A stretch of 46,953 nucleotides of DNA from Aquimarina rhabdastrellae (GTDB lineage Bacteria; Bacteroidota; Bacteroidia; Flavobacteriales; Flavobacteriaceae), in contig CANDNT010000024.1 in the NCBI GenBank assembly GCA_947387485.1, positions 1-46,953 on the forward strand, given 5' to 3'. Shown piece by piece: positions 1 through 14,100 of the stretch; the first letter of the stretch is position 1; every line of letters begins with the position of its first letter. The notes beneath the pieces are model-generated. The model searched no databases and was not told where the DNA came from. It saw only the letters and a list, made by a program, of their open reading frames with translations. Both the position numbers and the translations under genes were made by a program.

Positions 1-2204
1 TTATGAGGAATCTGTAAACTGGAACGGGTATACCCCGCATCCTCTATTGCCATCCAAACGTGTTGTAAAAACAATCGCTCCTGCGGATCAATATTGGAAG
101 CTTCTCTCGGTGATATGTTAAAAAATCTTGGATCAAACTCATCTACTCCTGCTATAAATCCTCCCCATTTACTATAATGACGGCCTGCTTCTGTGCGATC
201 ATCACTATAGTAATCACGCCAATCCCATCGATCTTTTGGTACTTCTGTAATACAATCCTTTCCTTCACGAAGGTTATTCCAGTACGCATCAATATTTTCT
301 GACTTAGGGTAACGACCACTTAACCCCACTATCGCAATCGGATCTGATGCTATTGATTTACTAGTTTCTTTTGGAATTACAATTCTACGTTTGCGATTTA
401 ATCGTATTTTACGATCACTTCTTATCTCTTGTTTAGATGCTTCTTTTACTACTTTTTCCTCAATTTTCTTTTCCGGTATAATAAGCTTTGATAATTGGGA
501 AGTGTGAAACTTTAAAAAGTATTCTGCTAACTCCTGAATATTTTGATACTCAAAAAATAGCGTTTTAGGTAAAGAACCAAAGGTCTTTTCCAATTGATCA
601 GTCAAACTCATGGCTAAAATGGAGTCTATACCATATTTCTCCAATGGTGCATCAGGATCTATTCTATGGGAAGCTAGTTTTAATGAAACTGCAAATTGAT
701 CGCACAAGTATTTTTCTGTTTTTTCTTGAAGACTTTCTGTATTTATTGTCTTAACCACCTGTTGCTCAGCACTAGTGAATTCTGATATAGGTTTTGCTGC
801 TTTTTCTTGATTTTCGAGAAATGCTTTCTTTATTTGGGTTAAATTACCTCCTACCACCAAAGCTTGTCCATAACCTAACTCCAAAATTTTATAAAATGCA
901 TCTATTCCTGAATTTGCAGGCATAGGATACATTCCAAATTTTCTACGTAATGACTCCTGATTCTCTTCATCTATTTGCATTCCTCCTTCTTCCCATAATG
1001 GCCAGCTAATGGATACAGTATGTCCCTTGCGGTATCCTTTTGTAACCTGTTGATTACGATATATGGCAAACTCATCCATAAAACCATTTGCAGCTGCATA
1101 GTCCGATTGTCCAACATTTCCTAATTGGGAAGCTACCGAAGAGAATAATACCATAAAATCCAAATCTATATCCTTACTGGATTGATCCAAATTATACGTA
1201 CCAATTACTTTGGGTGTCAATACACTCGAAAATTCCTCTACTGTCTTTTTTATAATAAAATTATCAGAGGTCATCCCTGCACAATGTAGAATACCTTGTA
1301 ATCCTCCTTTTTCTTTAACTATACCGGAGATAACCTTAGTAACTTCTTTTACATTGTCAAGTTCTAATTGTTGGTATTCTACTTTGTTTTCACGAACAGG
1401 AAGTTTTTCCAAAAGTGCCTTCTTTTCCCGAGTCAATGCGGATCGACCTGTCAATATGATTTGGGAACGAGTAGTTTGCTTAAGAATTTCTTTGGTAAAC
1501 AAAAGCCCAAGACCTCCCAAACCACCCGTGATCAGATAAACACCTTGATCTTTGAAAACTATTTTAGGATATACTTGTGTAGCCTCTATTTCTTCTCTTT
1601 TTAGAACATAACGGATACCTTGATCATACTTTATTATTTCGTCATTTGGATTCGATTGGTTATCCTTCAATTGTACTACAAGATCATTAGCAGCAACTTT
1701 TGGATCAACTAATATAACCTGAGGAACCAGTAACGGGTTTTCTAAAGCTGCTGTTTTTAACAACCCGGAAAGCCCTGCTAAAATTATACTTTCCTCTTCA
1801 TTAGGTACTACCAACTGGATCAGTACTTTTCCTTCTGGTTTATCGGTAAGTATATTCTGAATCTGTTCAAAACAGGACAAAGCATATGCCTGAAATCTAT
1901 CTGAAATGTGTTGCTTTTGATCTACCAGTAGCTTCCAAACTTTACTTGTTGAGCGTGATCTATTTATATGTTTTTCTGTTAATTGTGATATCTCACACAA
2001 AAGCAAATGATATTGTTCATACTCTATTTTATCACCAGAAGAAACATTCAATACTTTTGGCACCCAATCGGATTTTGCCAACAGTATACCTTCGGTTTCT
2101 CTCAGATCCTGCTGTTTTACAGTTTTGATTTTTTCTAATGCTTCTTTTTGTGTCAGCTTCCCACTGGAAACATCCTTATATATGTTTAATAATTCAAAGT
2201 TCAC
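1..2204 (-). CDS. Trans-AT polyketide synthase, 5' part only (KR-ACP-KS...)
   Basis: Partial gene: the frame stays open to the left edge, so the C-terminal part is missing (734 complete codons seen). The start is taken as GTG at 2204, because an in-frame TAA lies 21 bases upstream and no ATG is close. Domains: an N-terminal helical segment (about 1-40, with GKLTQKEALEKI) that looks like a docking element; a ketoreductase (about 215-445) with the GGLGGLG nucleotide loop and an intact Ser-Tyr-Asn set (FSS...DYAAAN); an ACP (GIDSI, Ser 528); then the start of a KS (DPIAIVGLSGRYP, about 620 to the edge). There is no KS or DH before the KR, so it completes the module whose KS-DH ends the 6172-aa protein. 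The Asp after the AGM motif in the KR suggests a B-type alcohol; this is inference. The gene is 153 bases downstream of its neighbour and is probably in the same operon. Confidence 0.95.
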   Translation of the reverse strand, partial: MNFELLNIYKDVSSGKLTQKEALEKIKTVKQQDLRETEGILLAKSDWVPKVLNVSSGDKIEYEQYHLLLCEISQLTEKHINRSRSTSKVWKLLVDQKQHISDRFQAYALSCFEQIQNILTDKPEGKVLIQLVVPNEEESIILAGLSGLLKTAALENPLLVPQVILVDPKVAANDLVVQLKDNQSNPNDEIIKYDQGIRYVLKREEIEATQVYPKIVFKDQGVYLITGGLGGLGLLFTKEILKQTTRSQIILTGRSALTREKKALLEKLPVRENKVEYQQLELDNVKEVTKVISGIVKEKGGLQGILHCAGMTSDNFIIKKTVEEFSSVLTPKVIGTYNLDQSSKDIDLDFMVLFSSVASQLGNVGQSDYAAANGFMDEFAIYRNQQVTKGYRKGHTVSISWPLWEEGGMQIDEENQESLRRKFGMYPMPANSGIDAFYKILELGYGQALVVGGNLTQIKKAFLENQEKAAKPISEFTSAEQQVVKTINTESLQEKTEKYLCDQFAVSLKLASHRIDPDAPLEKYGIDSILAMSLTDQLEKTFGSLPKTLFFEYQNIQELAEYFLKFHTSQLSKLIIPEKKIEEKVVKEASKQEIRSDRKIRLNRKRRIVIPKETSKSIASDPIAIVGLSGRYPKSENIDAYWNNLREGKDCITEVPKDRWDWRDYYSDDRTEAGRHYSKWGGFIAGVDEFDPRFFNISPREASNIDPQERLFLQHVWMAIEDAGYTRSSLQIPH

Positions 2205-2357
2205 TCGTCTAAATTTTATTAATTAATTAGAAATAAGAACATTACAAAACAGAAATCATTACTACTGTTTCGCTCTCGCATTACATGTTATTAATTGTTC
2301 TTTTTGAGGTGAAGTAACTCTAAAAAATTCCTCTGCACTTGTGTATTATCTCCAAGA

Positions 2358-5183
2358 TCAATTTAGCTTTGTAGCTTCTTCTATTGAGATTTCATTATTC
2401 AAAACTTTCTCAATTACATCGTTATAAAAATTATCATCAAAGTATTGACTTTGTATAGTATCCTGAGAAGTACTCTCTATTTTTTCTTCCAAAATTCTGG
2501 ATGAGAATCCAAGCATTTGTACACATACATTCCCTTCTTGATCGCACAGATCCAAATCTAATTTAATAACTCTATCTCCCAGTTTACAATCCTGAGCATA
2601 ACGTACCCAAACATACATCTCGGAAGTACACTTAGAAATTATACGTACGGATTCCAAAGCAAAAGGCAGTAATGGTCTGACCGGTAAGTTGTTTATATCA
2701 ATCATTAAACCAATACATGCCTGAAGCGCACTATCCATTATACCCGGATGTAATATAAATTGATTAGAGCCATCTTTTGTTTCTATTGGTAATGTAAGTT
2801 TTGCCAAAAGTTGCTCATCTCCCATATAAATAATAGATACCCCCTGATGGGAAAGACCGTAATCCATTCCTATTTGTTTAAAGCTAGAATAAATCGTATG
2901 ATACTCAATACTATCACCTTGCATTTGTGTTTTGAGTTGATTTATATCTCGCTTAATTGAAGTTTCATTATATATTAAAACTGCTTGTCCCTGGCAATAT
3001 ATCTCCTCTTGTTGATTTTGTATTTTAGTATCAATACTATAAATTTCAAAATCGATTTTTTCTTCTGCATTATTTCTTTCTTCACTAGTAAACAAGCTAA
3101 TAGAAGTTTGTTTATTCGTATTAACATACATTGGTTTTAGCCAGACTACATTTTGTAGTTCTACAATACATTTTTCCTCATAAATTGCTAAGGCATTATA
3201 AAATGCTGCTCTTGCCATTTCCAGATACGCTACTGCGGGTAATACTTTATATCCATTAACCTTATGATCTTTTAAGAAGAACTCCTGACCATTAAAAGTG
3301 GTAATATAGCATTGCTGGTTTAAATCAGAAGTATTTTGATGTAATAAAGGGTGTATCCTTGAAACCATTCCTTCTTCTGAGACCTTTGCACTTTCTTTAT
3401 TTTCTAAAGTATTTAACCAATACCTTTCTTTAGCAAAAGGGTATGAAGGCAAAGGGATTCGATTGACTTTTTCTCCTTTATATAATCTATACCAATCCAG
3501 TTTCAGACCTTTAACCCATAGCTCTATTAAGCCTGACAACTTATTTTCAATAATCCATTTATCGATAATTTGTTGTAGATCTGCATCAACGCCAAACAGG
3601 TTTTGAATATCATTATCTTGTTTAACTCTTCCGATCCAGGTATTCGTAATGGTACGTTCTCCATTGATAAAGGCCTCCAGCTTTTTAACTAATTCTTCTA
3701 TAGAATCTACAATGAATCCTAAACGTTCTTCCATTGCTTCCCTACCTACCTGTAGAGTATATGCTAATTCAGCTAGATTTATAATTTCGGTTGTCTGGTT
3801 CTTTTCTTTTTGATAACTAATAAACTTTAACAAGTCGGTAGTTCTTTGCAATAATTGCTCATGGGTTCTGGCAGAAATTGGAATAATAACAGGATTATTC
3901 TTTCTGATTATTTTTTGCTCTTCAGGATACATATATTCCTTTACTACGATATGTGCATTGGTTCCACTATGCCCAAAAGAATTTATAGCTGCCATCCGAG
4001 GTGTTCCTTCCAATGGCCTCCAATCAAGAACTTCTGTATTGATATAAAAAGGTGAATCTGTAAATTCAATCAGGGGATTTATAGTATTAAAATTCAACAA
4101 CTTAGGAATCTTATTCTTTTGTAAGGACAACAAAACCTTTATTAAACCAATAACACCTGCCGCCGCCGCCGCGTGACCAACATAAGATTTGGCACTACCA
4201 ACAGCACAAAATTCTTTTTTCTCCGTAAAGTTCCTAAAGGCTCTTACCAAAGCATTTGTTTCTATAGGATCTCCCAGCTTAGTTCCGGTACCATGTGCTT
4301 CTACATAATTGATTTTTTCCGGATCGATATTAAATTTGTTATAAACATCTACGATAAGTTTTTCCTGCGCAGCTCCATTAGGTGCTGTTATACCATTACT
4401 TGCTCCATCCTGATTAATTCCTGACCCTGAAATAATTCCATAAATTTTATCTCCAGATTTCACTGCATCTTCCAGACGTTTCAATACAACAATACCAACT
4501 CCTTCAGACATAATAGTACCATCGGCAGTCTGATCAAAGGTAAAACATCGACCTTTTGGTGATAGCATCTCTATTTTATCAAGTCGGATTAATACGTTCT
4601 GATCCAAACAAGCATTTACTCCTCCTGCCAATGCCAAATCCGTTTCCCTATTTCTTAAGCTTTCGCATGCCAAATGCAAGGCTACTGCAGAAGATGAACA
4701 ACCAGTATTAACAACAAAAGAAGGACCATTCAGATTTAAAATATAGGATAATCGAGAAGCTATAATAGCATCAGAATATCCTGTAAAAGTATCTCCCGTA
4801 TATCCAGTGGGTTCAGCACCTATATATATTCCTGTTTGAGTTTCTGAAAAATCCCGAGGATTGTACCCTGCATTTTCAATTGCTTTCCAGCTTTCTTGCA
4901 GAACCAATCGTTGATGAGGATTCATAGATTCTGCTTCTTTAGGAGAAATATTGAAAAACAACGGATCAAAACAATCTCTTTCTCCTAAGATTCCTCCCCA
5001 TTTACATCGAGTTTTACCTGGCTGTTTTGTGGTACTAAAATAATTACTTTGATCCAGATAAAAATCCGGAAGCTCACTCACACCATCAATTCCATTCTCC
5101 AAATTGTGCCAAAATTCCTCAATGTTATCTGCTTTAGGAAACATTCCGGAGATTCCTACCACTGCAATCTCAGATAAGTTTGA
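2358..5183 (-). other. Module 4, first half: KS4-DH, split before the KR
   Basis: Residues about 5232-6172 of the 6172-aa PKS. KS4 has NTGCSSS (Cys 5393), HGTGTK and KSYVGH. The DH has the complete motif KDHKVNGYKVLP (His 5871) and HPGIMDSALQ (Asp 6048), so it should be active. The protein ends in VIEKVLNNEISIEEATKL, which looks like a docking helix. The next gene starts with a similar helix followed by KR-ACP, so together they form one KS-DH//KR-ACP module giving an alkene. Confidence 0.85.
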
Positions 5184-8100
5184 TGTTGTTTGTCCCAAAG
5201 ATAATTCTGAAAAAGAGTTTTTATTAATTTGGAATCTATTTCCTGTCAAATTAAAAGGTATAATATTTTCCTTATTATTATGAATTTTTGATAGTTCTTC
5301 CGAATCTTCTATGGCTAAAACATCTTGTTGTTCTGCCACAGGTAATTTTATTTTTTGCTTATATGTATTGACAATATGTTTCTCTAAGCGGTTTACCGAA
5401 GAGTGCTCAAAGATGATTGCTGTATTTAAGGTAATAGCAAGAGTTTTATTAATTTGATTGATAAAACTTACTCCAAGTATTGAATCTATTCCATAGTCTG
5501 AAAAAGCTATATTGTGATCGATACTTGTTAGAGAAATTTTCAAAGTTTTTGACAGACTATCCAAAATTACCCCTCGAGTATATTCTGAAATATTTTGTGA
5601 AGGTTTTGAATTTAAACTAGAGCTTTTTAAAGATCTTGATATCTTCTTTTCAGGTTTTTCCGATTTGTTTTTTCTCGAAACAGGTATATGAGAAAGTTCT
5701 TTCTGTTTTTGTATTTTGAGTGTTTTACGTCTTACTACACCATTACTTTGAGCCAAAACTATCTGTTGCCCCAGATGATGTGCTTCCTCGACTGGAAAAA
5801 TAACCTTTTGGAAACCTTCTTCTTCCAAAATTTTCTGCCATCCTTCAGGTGTTACTCCAGGGCTTCCTTCCATCCTTACCTCAGCATCTTTGAAAAGCCA
5901 CCATCCATCCAATAATCCGAAAGTAAGATGATTAAAAAGTGCCGGAGTACTTAATTCATTCATAAATAAATATCCATCAGAATTCAGTATAGCTTTTGCA
6001 TTACATAAGGTTTGTCGGATGTCACTTGTTGCATGCAACACATTAGTTGCTATTACAAGGTCATATGAACCTGCTTCAATTCCTTGATCTTCTATTGATT
6101 GTTCTATATCTAATCGCTGACAACGTATGTAAGGATTGTCTGGTATATATTTTTCTTCTGCATGAAAAAAGAAAACCTTTGAAAGATCTGTATAGCAATA
6201 TTCATCTATAGAAGTTTTGAAGGGCTTTAATTTTGAAAAAACTACCGATGATGTTCCTCCCGTTCCAGCTCCAATCTCCAGTATTTTTATTTTTGCTTCT
6301 GGATCAAATTCTAATTTTTGTTGTACATACGTAGCAACTGCATTAGCTATTATTTCATTAAAGGTATCTGATTTTAAGTTGTTTTTATATACTCCTTCAA
6401 CTTTTTCCATAGAAGCATTTGGAAATATTATATCTGTCGCTAAAACTTTACCAGTTAAAATCTCTGGTAATCCTTCCAGACAATTATCAACAAGTGTTAT
6501 CCATGCTCTCTGATCAGGGTTTTGTAAGTACTTTTCTTTTTCTTCTTCCCACTTATTCGATACTTCCTCTACATTCGTCTTTTTCAGATCACTGATAGTT
6601 CCATTTTTAAACTTAACATATCCGTTTTGATTAAACCTCTTAAAGCAGTTATCCCACCAAAAAGCATACTTATCTATAATTCCACATTTTTTCCTTACAT
6701 CAGAAATTTTAAAGTTTTTTTCCTGATTATTTGATTCTATCAACTGTTCTATTTGACAATATAACATTTGAAGTAACCTATCTTCGAGTTCGCTTTTTTC
6801 TTCAGTCGCTTTTAATTGATTTATTTTTTCTTGTGGAATTTCAATGTCATGTGTAGACAGTTTTATTGAAGGTACTTCTGATTTTTCTTCATAAGAAATG
6901 AACTCTTTTTGATTGCAATTCATTAATTCCTTAATAGGTTCTGATGCTTTCATGCATAAAACCTGGTGAATTCTTCCATTACACAGTTCCGTGATAAATT
7001 GTTCGAAACATGTGAAACCTTCATCGTCTTCAAGAGTTTTAAAATTATCTGTCAAAATTTCCTCATTACCTTCTTTCATTGTATCCAATGAGGATTTCCA
7101 GAATCCCCAGTTTATAATTCCTATCGGAAATTTTGACTCTTTTCTTACTGATTGCACCAGACTATCGGCATATGTTATTCCACTAGCATAAGCAGACAGT
7201 TTGGATGCTCCTGAAAAAGAATAGGCTTGTCCTGATGAAAAATAACACATAAAATCCAGTGCCTCTTTTTTCAAGACTGTATAGAAAACCCAACTCCCCT
7301 GAGCTTTCAGATCAAAAATGGAACTAAATTCTTTTTCTGTAGTTTGATCCAAGGAATTTTCAAAATTGAAAACCATTCCTGAAAAAATAGCTCCATTAAT
7401 AGTAGTGTATTTTTGTTTTATGGAGGACACGACTTCCTTCATAGCTTCTAGGTTTGTTACATCTGCTTGCAAGTATTCTAAATTACCTTTGTATTCATCG
7501 AAGGATTGCATAGCAGTTTTCACCTTTTCGGAAGTTATTTCGCTTCTTCCTATCCATACTACAGAAGCTTCATATTTTTCTATCAATTGATGAGTAAGAA
7601 TCTTTCCTACAGTACCACTCCCTCCAATAATCAGATAGACACCATTTTGACGAATTGCAGTTATATCCTGTTTATTCCAGTTTAACTTATATAGTTTCTG
7701 TTGGTATCTTTTTCCAGATCTGATCTTAAATACTTCTCCTCTATCCGAAGGAGGTTCTTGTAGAATCATTTGCAATAATTGAGCCTGATCTTTTGCTGTC
7801 TCTAAATCTTTTGTTGATACATCTAAGTTTCTAATACGGAATTGATAACTCCCTTGTGCAAGAGAATAGGCTAAACCTGTAATTCCTGCCCCAGTAAATT
7901 GATTTACCTCTGTATGATGGATCTTATGTGTATCTAATGTTAACACATAGGTTTCAATTTTTTCGTTAATGCTATTTTCCTGTTTAAGGAATTTGATAAG
8001 GCGTAAAAACTGGATCTCTTGTGCTTCGTAATTTTGCCTTAATTCTGTTTGATTAATTGGTTCAGAAAATTTCTTTTCAAGAGAAAGGAAATACAAAGTA

Positions 8101-11100
8101 TCAATCACCCCCATATTTTGTAAACAGATTTGAAAACCTTTAGGATCATGTATTCCACATTGCCATTCTTTATCTGACACCTGTACTGTTTTATCTGAAA
8201 TCCTAATAACAAAAACTTCGCTTCCCTTCTTCTGGCTATAATATTTTTGTATTTCTTCTTCAAATCCTGAGGTCTTCCCACTATATACAACCAATATATT
8301 TTTATGAGTTGTTTCAATTTTTGATGGTTCAATAGGTTGTTCTTCCCATTGCGGTTCATAACTAAGACCATCCCAATTCAGGCCATCTGCTATCATACAT
8401 GTCTTGTTATAAAGAGATAAAAACTCAGCAGTTTTTATCAACTCTAAACCTCTCATAATAACAATAGCATTACCGTTTGCATCACATAGATCAATATCTA
8501 GTTTTATAAAATTGTTTTGGGACTCTTCTTTTGAGGCTATTCTAATCCAGGCAAATATTTCCTCTGTATAAGGAGCTATCACCATCAGAGTTTCCAGGGT
8601 TAGAGGCATGAATGCTTTTGTTCCTGAAGATAGCATTGTACTCGCTTGTAAAACACCTTCAATTATCCTCGGGTGTAAGACATATTTTTTATGTTCTGTA
8701 AATGGTAATACAAGTTTTGTCAATATTTGTCCATCCTCAAAGTAAATTTCATCAAGAACTTGAAAAGATTTCTCATAATTTACTTCATCCTTTTTTAAAG
8801 CATTATATATACTGGAAATTTCTATCTCTTCTGTTTTGATTTGTTTTTTAAGTTCAGAAATATTCAATTTTGGGATTTCAGGTTTTGTTATTACTGTTGC
8901 ATTTCCAACACAATAAGTTTCCTGAGTTTCTTTCTCTTGATTTTTTATTTCATATAGAATTCTGTTATCATTGGTTACCGATAATGAAATCCCTATATTT
9001 TTATCTTTATCAATCAGACACGGCACTCCCCATTCTATATTATTTAATTCTATAACCATAGAGTTTTCTATAGAAGGTACAGCCTCTTCGACCGCTGTTC
9101 TTGCCATTTCCAGGTATACTCCTGCTGTAATTATTGTATTCTCTTGATATCGATACCCTGCAATAATCGGTTGTTCTACACTAAAAGTTGAACTATAACT
9201 TTGTTCAATAAAATTCGAGGTATTATGATGTATTAATGGATGGATACTATTACCAGCTATTTTCGAATACTTTTGAGAAATATCCGTCCAATAACGATCT
9301 TGTGCAAAAGGGTAAGCTGGTAAAGCAATACGCTTGGGTAGGTTTTCTCCATAGAATTTTTTCCAATCGATACTCAAACCTTTCACCCATAACTCCATCA
9401 GTTTGTACAATTTTCTTCTGACTATCCATTTTTCAATTGCCTCTTTCATATCATCATCTCCATTGATGATATTCATATCTTCTTGATCATGTTTTACTTT
9501 ACTGAAAAAGACTCCTTCTATTATTTGCGAATCTTCTAAGTATGCTTCAAGTTTTTCGATTAATTGATGTTTAGTATTTACCAAAATCCCAAGTCTTACA
9601 TCAAACTCTTCTTTACAAACCTGGAGACTATATGCTAAATCTGGTAATTCAAAAGTGTCTGTAGATATTAAGATCATATCTAGCAAATCCCGAGTTTTTT
9701 GATGCAACTGCTCTTCTGTTCTTGCAGAGAGTAGAATCATTACTTTTTCGTCATTTATCTCTGTAGGAGAAGTGTATTTACTCTCTTCAGAAACCAAAAA
9801 TTCTTCTATTACCACATGCGCATTGGTACCACTTCTTCCAAATGAACTGACAGCTCCCATATAAGGATTACTTCGATCTCTGTTCCATTCTCTTGTCTCT
9901 TTGTTGATAAAGAACGGGCTATCTTTCCAGTTTATATAATCGTTTTCTTCTGTACAGTTGAGACTTGCAGGTATTTGACGATGTTGCATTGCTTTCAATA
10001 AGTTAACTACACTCACCAATCCCGATGCTGCCAATGTATGCCCTATGTTACTTTTGCAACTAGTTAAGGCACAACACTCTGGTTTTGTAATGGTTTTTTG
10101 GTTTGCTTTTAGTTTTTTGAAAGCTTTGGTCAATGCGTTTATTTCAACTGGATCACCTAACTTAGTTCCAGTACCGTGAGTAACAATGTATGAGAGATCA
10201 TTTATGTTGATTTGATGATCTGTATAGATTTTTTCAATTAATGCCGCTTGTCTATCTCCATTTGGAGCCGTAACCCCATTTGTCTTTCCATCAAAGTTAA
10301 CTCCACTAGCTTTGATAGTACCATAAATCGTATCATTTTCTGTAATAGCAGCGGATAGTGGTTTCAGCATTAGAACTACCACAGATTCTCCTACTCCAAT
10401 ACCTTTGGCATTTTTTGAAAACGTATGACAACGTCCATCTTCCGAGAGCATACCCGCTTCACTCATCATTACATAACTTTCTGGAGAAAGTAATAATGAA
10501 ACTCCGGCAACAATAGCTGCTTTACATTCTCCTAAACGTAAACTGGAAACTGCCTGATGGAGTGCTACTAATCCTGAAGAGCAAGCTGTATTTGTAGCTA
10601 TGGTAGGCCCTTGAAGATCCAAAAAGTAAGAAAGTCTTGAGCTAATCATTGCATTACCGGTAGTAGTTATTCCCTGCTTCCCGGTAATTTGATCGTATTG
10701 TCCCTCTTCCATTCCTACAAAAACTCCTATTTTTTCTCCTTTAATATTTTTTGGGGATATTCTAGCATCTTCAATAGCTTTGTAGGTTTCTATCAGTAAC
10801 AAACGTTCTGCCGGATCCATATACTCAGCTTCACGAGGTGAAATTCCAAAAAACAAAGGATCAAACTCATCAACTCCTGGAATAAAACCTCCTTTATTAG
10901 TTGTTATCTTATTATTTTTATTTCCCTTAGCTATGTAATAATCACTCCAATCCCATCTGTTTGCAGGTATTTCTGTAATCGCATCTTTACCTTCTACAAG
11001 TATTGACCATAGTTGATCTACCGTTTGTGCTTGTGGAAAACGTCCTGACATTCCCACTACGGCAATAGGTTCGCTATCAGATATAACTGAGTGTTTAGGA

Positions 11101-14100
11101 TAAAAATTCGAAGAAAATGACTCATCAATTGTCTGTTTAATACTTTTTAACCTTGTTGCGTCAATTGTTTTATTAATTTCCTTTTCATCCTTGGTAGTAG
11201 ATTCAGTACTATAGAAGTTGTTAATCTCAGTAGAATACTCCTCCAAAATATAGTTTGTTAATTTTTGAATCGTAGTTGCACTAAAGAACACTGCTGGTGT
11301 TATTTCTACTCCAAAATAAGTAGTTAATCCGGAAGCAAGTCTACCTAAGCTAATGGAATCGAAACCATAGTCGGTAAGATTTTTATCTACTTTTAATTGA
11401 CCTAGGTTAATTTTAGTGAGATTTGCTATTTGTTGTTTTAGATCATTGGTTACATACTCTTTTATAGAAGTTCTATGATCGTAAAATTTCTTTTTATTTT
11501 CTCTAAAGTCGTTTGTGTTATCCAATACATTTTCTCTACTGTGTAGTTGCTCTGTATCATACAAACGCTTTAAAACTTGTTCTATCCTTGATGGTTTACC
11601 TAACATAACCAAGGTTTGCAGTCTATCTGTTTTTAAAAGTTCCTGCCATAAAGCTATTCCCTGAGATGTTTTTAAAGATTCCTGTCCACTACTTTTTAAA
11701 TAAAAAGACGCCTGTTCTACATCACTGGTTCCCATTCCTCCTTCTTCCCATAATGGCCAATTGATCACCATGGTCTTACTTCTTATTCCTTCTTTTTGCT
11801 CTCTATAAAAACTATACGCCATTTGGAAACGACTTGCAATAGAATAATCACAAGATCCAAAATCTCCTAAGAAAGCTGATACAGAAGAAAAATAACAGAT
11901 AAAATCCAAAGAAGATTGATCTAATATCTCATCGAGTATAATAGTTCCTAAGGTTTTAGGATAAAGTATAGTTTTAATATCTTCTATTGATCTCTGATTA
12001 AACGGTTGGGAAGAAGCTACTCCTGCCGCATGAATAATCCCTGAAATCTTAAAAGGTAATTGTGATCGCAATGTTAACATTGCTTCTTCATTACTTACGT
12101 CAACCGAACGATAATATACCTGTCCTGCTCCCGCATTTTTTATTATTTTCATTTGCTCTTCAATTACTGAAGATATTGGAGATCTACCAATCAACAGTAA
12201 ATTTGCTTGGTAATTTTCTGCCAAAAAATGAGCGAATTGTAAACCTAGTTTTCCACATCCTCCAGTAATTAAATAATTTCCTTTTTGTTTAAGAACTGAT
12301 TCGTTGGTTATTTTGCCAGGTTCGAAAGATCGTAAAGACAACCTATGTCTTTGATTATTTTTATACCATACTATCCCATCACTCTGTAATGCTTCAGTCA
12401 TTAATTCAAATGGATCAATTGGTGAATTGATATAAAACAGTGATAATTCAGTATTTGGTAAAAGGAATTTTAAGGATCTTTCAAATCCAATCCAAGAATA
12501 ATCCCAACAGGTACTTATTTCCTGTGTATCATAATGTCCAACAAGTGTTATTTTATCAACCGGTAAAGCAGATGATTTGATTATTTTAAACAGATCAAAT
12601 AATCTATAAACACCTTCTTCTCCCATGTCTTTTGCCCATAAATAAAGAATGTGTATTGACTTGTGCTCCTGATGGTTTATAACAGTAAGTATTTTTTCTA
12701 TATCTGTTGTATTCTCTGGGCTACATTTATATAATTGAGGTGAAACGCTTTCATAGCTATTAGACTGTTCTACAACTATAACTTCGAATTCGTTTCCTGG
12801 TATTTCTTTTACCTGCATTTTGCTGAACTCCTTGTCAGCAAAAATTATAGTTGAGCGATTTTCTTTCTTTAATGGAGCAATTGTATGTTTTTCTTTTTCC
12901 CAATATTCATCAAAAAAGAGTGTTTGAGTTATCTCTTTTTCCGTTATTGATTCTATGCTGTTTTTGCTCTCATTCTCCTCAATCCAATATCGTTCTTTGG
13001 TAAAAGGGTAGAGTGGTAATTCAATACGCCTGGGTTTAATTTCTTCATATAATTTATTCCAATCCAAGCTATATCCCTGAACCCATAAATTAACCAAATT
13101 GGATAACTTTTTCTGTTGTATCCATTTATCTATTGTTTCTTGTAAATCTGTATCTTTTGAAAATAATGAAATTGTATTTTCATTATTTTTTGTTCTTCCT
13201 ACAAATACATCCAGAACCTGTTTTTTGTCATCAATAAACTCTTTCAGTTTTTCTATCAATTGATCCTTAGTATTTGATATCACTCCCAAACGGTATTCCA
13301 TTTCCATCCTTCCAACCTGCATCGTATAGGCTATACGATCCAGCTCACAAGATTGATTTTGTTTATTGAGATATTGAAGCATGTCAACAGCTTTTTGTGT
13401 TAACTGTTCTTCTGTTTTTGCAGATAACGGAAAAATATAGTTTGTATGACTATTTTTTGAATTTAGTGTATTTGTTTCTCCAGAATTATATTCAGATATA
13501 ACCATATGAGCATTAGTACCACTAAATCCAAATGAACTAATTGCCGCTTGTCGTTGTTGCTTTTGTTCTATGGACCAATCTTTGAGTTGAGTATTAACAT
13601 AAAAGGGACTGTTTTCTATATTGATGTGCTCATTCAGGTTTTCAAAATTAATGGTTGGAGGTAACTTTTTATATTTTAATGACATTAAGAGTTTTATTAC
13701 ACCTGCAACTCCTGCAGCCATTAAACAATGACCTATATTACTTTTGACAGAACCAATTGCACAATATTCTCTTTCTAAGGTATAATTCTTAAAAGATTCT
13801 ACTAAAGCTTCTACTTCAATTGGATCTCCCAGCTTAGTCCCTGTTCCGTGTGCCTCAACTAATTGAATAGAAGATGGGTCTATTTTGTATTTATCGTATA
13901 CTTCTTGTTGTAATTTAGCCTGAGCTTGAGTATTCGGTGCTGTAATTCCATTAGTTTTACCATCCTGATTAATACCCCAACCTTTGATCACTCCTAGTAT
14001 ATTATCTCCATCTCTTTCTGCATCTTCAAGTCGTTTTAGCATAACAACTCCTACTCCTTCACCTGGAACAAAACCATTAGCTTTTTGATCGAATGTATGG

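Noticed and set aside
2205..2357. Frameshift joining the 6172-aa protein and the left-edge PKS into one gene
   Set aside because: The first protein ends in a normal docking-type tail and the second begins with its own docking-type helix. The gap has stops and no PKS-like residues in any frame.
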